The notes under the pieces are model-generated. The model made no database searches and was not told the DNA's origin. It worked only from the letters and a program-made list of their open reading frames with translations. From Lenisia limosa (Eukaryota > Breviatea): 32,994 nucleotides of DNA. Below are positions 32,101-32,994 of this stretch, one piece after another. Location of the stretch: contig LPNZ01003103.1 of NCBI GenBank assembly GCA_001655205.1, forward strand, positions 1 to 32,994, given 5' to 3'. The first letter of the stretch is position 1; each line of letters opens with the position of its first letter. A program made the position numbers and the translations under genes.

Positions 32101-32994
32101 CGGTGTTTATATGATCCGATTCAGAGCTCTAGAAAGGTTACAATCAAAAACATGGGTGACTTTTCTAATACTAGAAAGAAGAACAAGGACTAACCAAAAA
32201 AAAGTGACCATTAACAAATCAACAGTCAATAACACCCCACACCTCTGTGGGAGTATCCTCCACTGGACTTGCTTCTTTTTCTTCTTGTTCATCAGCAAGA
32301 GTTGTTGAACTCACAAACACTGAATCCAAACTCTACAGAAATGAAAACCAGACATCAGGCTCTGCAATACCACGCTAGCCAACCTTTCTCTCAACTTTTT
32401 TCTGTTGGGGGCGATACTTGGTACTAGTGGGCTCCTCATCAGCTACAAAACGTAAGAAACATAGACAAAAAATCAGTCAAGTATCTCAGCTAAGGTTCTA
32501 TCCAAATAATATAATAGCACTGTTAATAACTCTCAATAGTTGCTCTAATTATTTTTAGATAATTGGACTTTTTCTGAAGGGCACTATTAAAAATATAACT
32601 ATTAATTTATTAATATTAATAAATAGCACTATTAATTATTATTTTTAGTTTTGATTTGGATATGCTTTTTTCTAACTCAAATTAATAGTACTATTAATAA
32701 CTATTAAAATTTGCTATTTGTAAAAATATTAATGTCTAGCTATTAATAGGACGGGTTTAACCCAACCCATTGCTTACGACTTGGAGCACGACGTTTGAGA
32801 CTGGTTAGTGGGGCAGTTGGGAACTGGAAGGGTGACCTTCAATACACAAGAACAATACCTCAGCACTGAACTCACCTTCGGTGGCTTGAGCACCCCGGCA
32901 CCAAACTCCTTCTGGAACTCCGCAAAGTGGATGTCAACATCCGTATAGAGATTAGAGAAGTCTGGATGGTGAGGTTAACATGTAACATGTGATT
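29192..32994 (-). CDS. CMTR1: Cap-specific mRNA 2'-O-methyltransferase 1 (5' end outside window)
   Basis: CMTR1 methylates the first transcribed nucleotide (cap1) in the nucleus. About 23 exons are in phase from 32876-32961 down to 29192-29258 (stop TGA 29192-29194). Key exons are 32084-32128 and 31924-32014 (G-patch-like KKGLFEKFGLTSDSKIGK, VIESGGGFKAGLGY), 31074-31181 (NRAAVKMANLDHM), 30893-30983 (SAM site FGDVCAGPGGFSQYV), 30792-30832 (GMTLVGENDFKIGT), 30512-30618 (LLMADG), 30362-30479, 30137-30269 (GGDFVCKLFDAFMPF and KPFTSRPANSER), 30008-30102, 29816-29951, 29563-29641 (CLTTWGIAEGQAK, matching the family's CLRLWGIPDQAR) and 29322-29377. The family's catalytic K-D-K residues fall in KMAN, MADG and KPF. 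An in-frame TAG just after 29816 lies in the donor (CC|GTAG) and is spliced out. No WW domain is seen at the C-terminus. The N-terminus is outside the window. Confidence 0.93.
29745..29797 (-). repeat. Introner-like element, copy B (intron of CMTR1)
   Basis: This segment lies inside the CMTR1 intron 29642-29815 (174 nt) and matches copy A at 18415-18471 with two substitutions and one 4-nt indel, in the same orientation relative to transcription. The host introns are of almost equal length (178 and 174 nt) but differ outside this core. Confidence 0.85.
31459..31550. repeat. 46-bp tandem duplication across a CMTR1 exon-intron border
   Basis: The unit beginning aaccaaacacccacaaacag occurs twice in direct tandem (31459-31504 and 31505-31550) with two differences (cat/cgt, atca/atcg). 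On the gene strand each copy contains the end of the exon (FDMGYEECPA) and its donor GT, so the 5' splice site is duplicated. The upstream copy is used in the in-phase model (exon 31523-31590). Confidence 0.93.
32443..32777 (-). other. AT-rich CMTR1 intron with dispersed TATTAAT motifs
   Basis: This 335-nt intron separates exons 32778-32823 and 32384-32442. From about 32510 to 32755 it is over 80% A/T by eye, with roughly ten copies of actattaa/tattaat-type words in both orientations. No exon or transposon gene is visible. Confidence 0.6.

Noticed and set aside
1-32994. CRISPR arrays, rRNA, tRNA, bacterial operons or transposase/reverse-transcriptase genes
   Set aside because: None was seen. 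The direct repeats present are contiguous tandem units without spacers, and no cloverleaf, rRNA core or transposase/RT motif was recognised by eye.

Overview
This is an intron-dense, gene-dense nuclear segment from a microbial eukaryote (protist). I can follow at least six, possibly seven, spliced protein-coding genes. Nearly all of them are cut into short exons by GT-AG introns of roughly 33 to 420 nt, most of them 45-110 nt. All exon boundaries given here are my own reconstruction from reading frame, intron phase, splice consensus and family motifs; no transcript data were available. The genetic code looks standard, since TAG and TGA are both used as terminal stops. The eukaryotic core genes (Spt5, ALG14, cap methyltransferase CMTR1), the intron density and a CxxC-rich surface protein suggest a free-living flagellate-like protist. 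I cannot place the lineage. Five runs of N, almost all beside long G or C homopolymers, show where assembly failed.

Layout. 1-1609 (-): N-terminal part of the transcription elongation factor Spt5, running off the left edge. 1610-1896: divergent promoter. 1897-3641 (+): complete eight-exon ALG14, the membrane anchor of the UDP-GlcNAc transferase of N-glycan synthesis. 3781-18589 (-): a giant coiled-coil protein of about 68 exons that contains a perfect 16-step GxxxG ladder and an alanine-rich hydrophobic segment. 18642-20351 (-): seven ankyrin repeats, most likely the N-terminus of the same giant gene (about 78 exons and about 3,080 residues in total). 20352-20476: very short divergent promoter. 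20477-23963 (+): 15-exon DUF676-type serine hydrolase with a long charged insert between its catalytic Asp and His. 24442-28985 (+): type I membrane protein with a signal peptide, a probable beta-propeller, furin-like CxxC repeats, one transmembrane helix and a tail with YxxPhi motifs. 29192 to the right edge (-): the mRNA cap 2'-O-methyltransferase CMTR1, N-terminally incomplete.

The genes do not form a pathway. They are unrelated housekeeping and accessory genes packed head-to-head and tail-to-tail with 125-290 bp between neighbours, apart from one gap-bearing interval of about 480 bp. The most unusual items are the ankyrin/coiled-coil giant with its FliH-like GxxxG ladder, a nearly identical ~55-bp element inside one intron of each of two unrelated genes (an introner-like candidate), a tandem duplication that copies a 5' splice site in CMTR1, and ultra-short introns of 33-37 nt.
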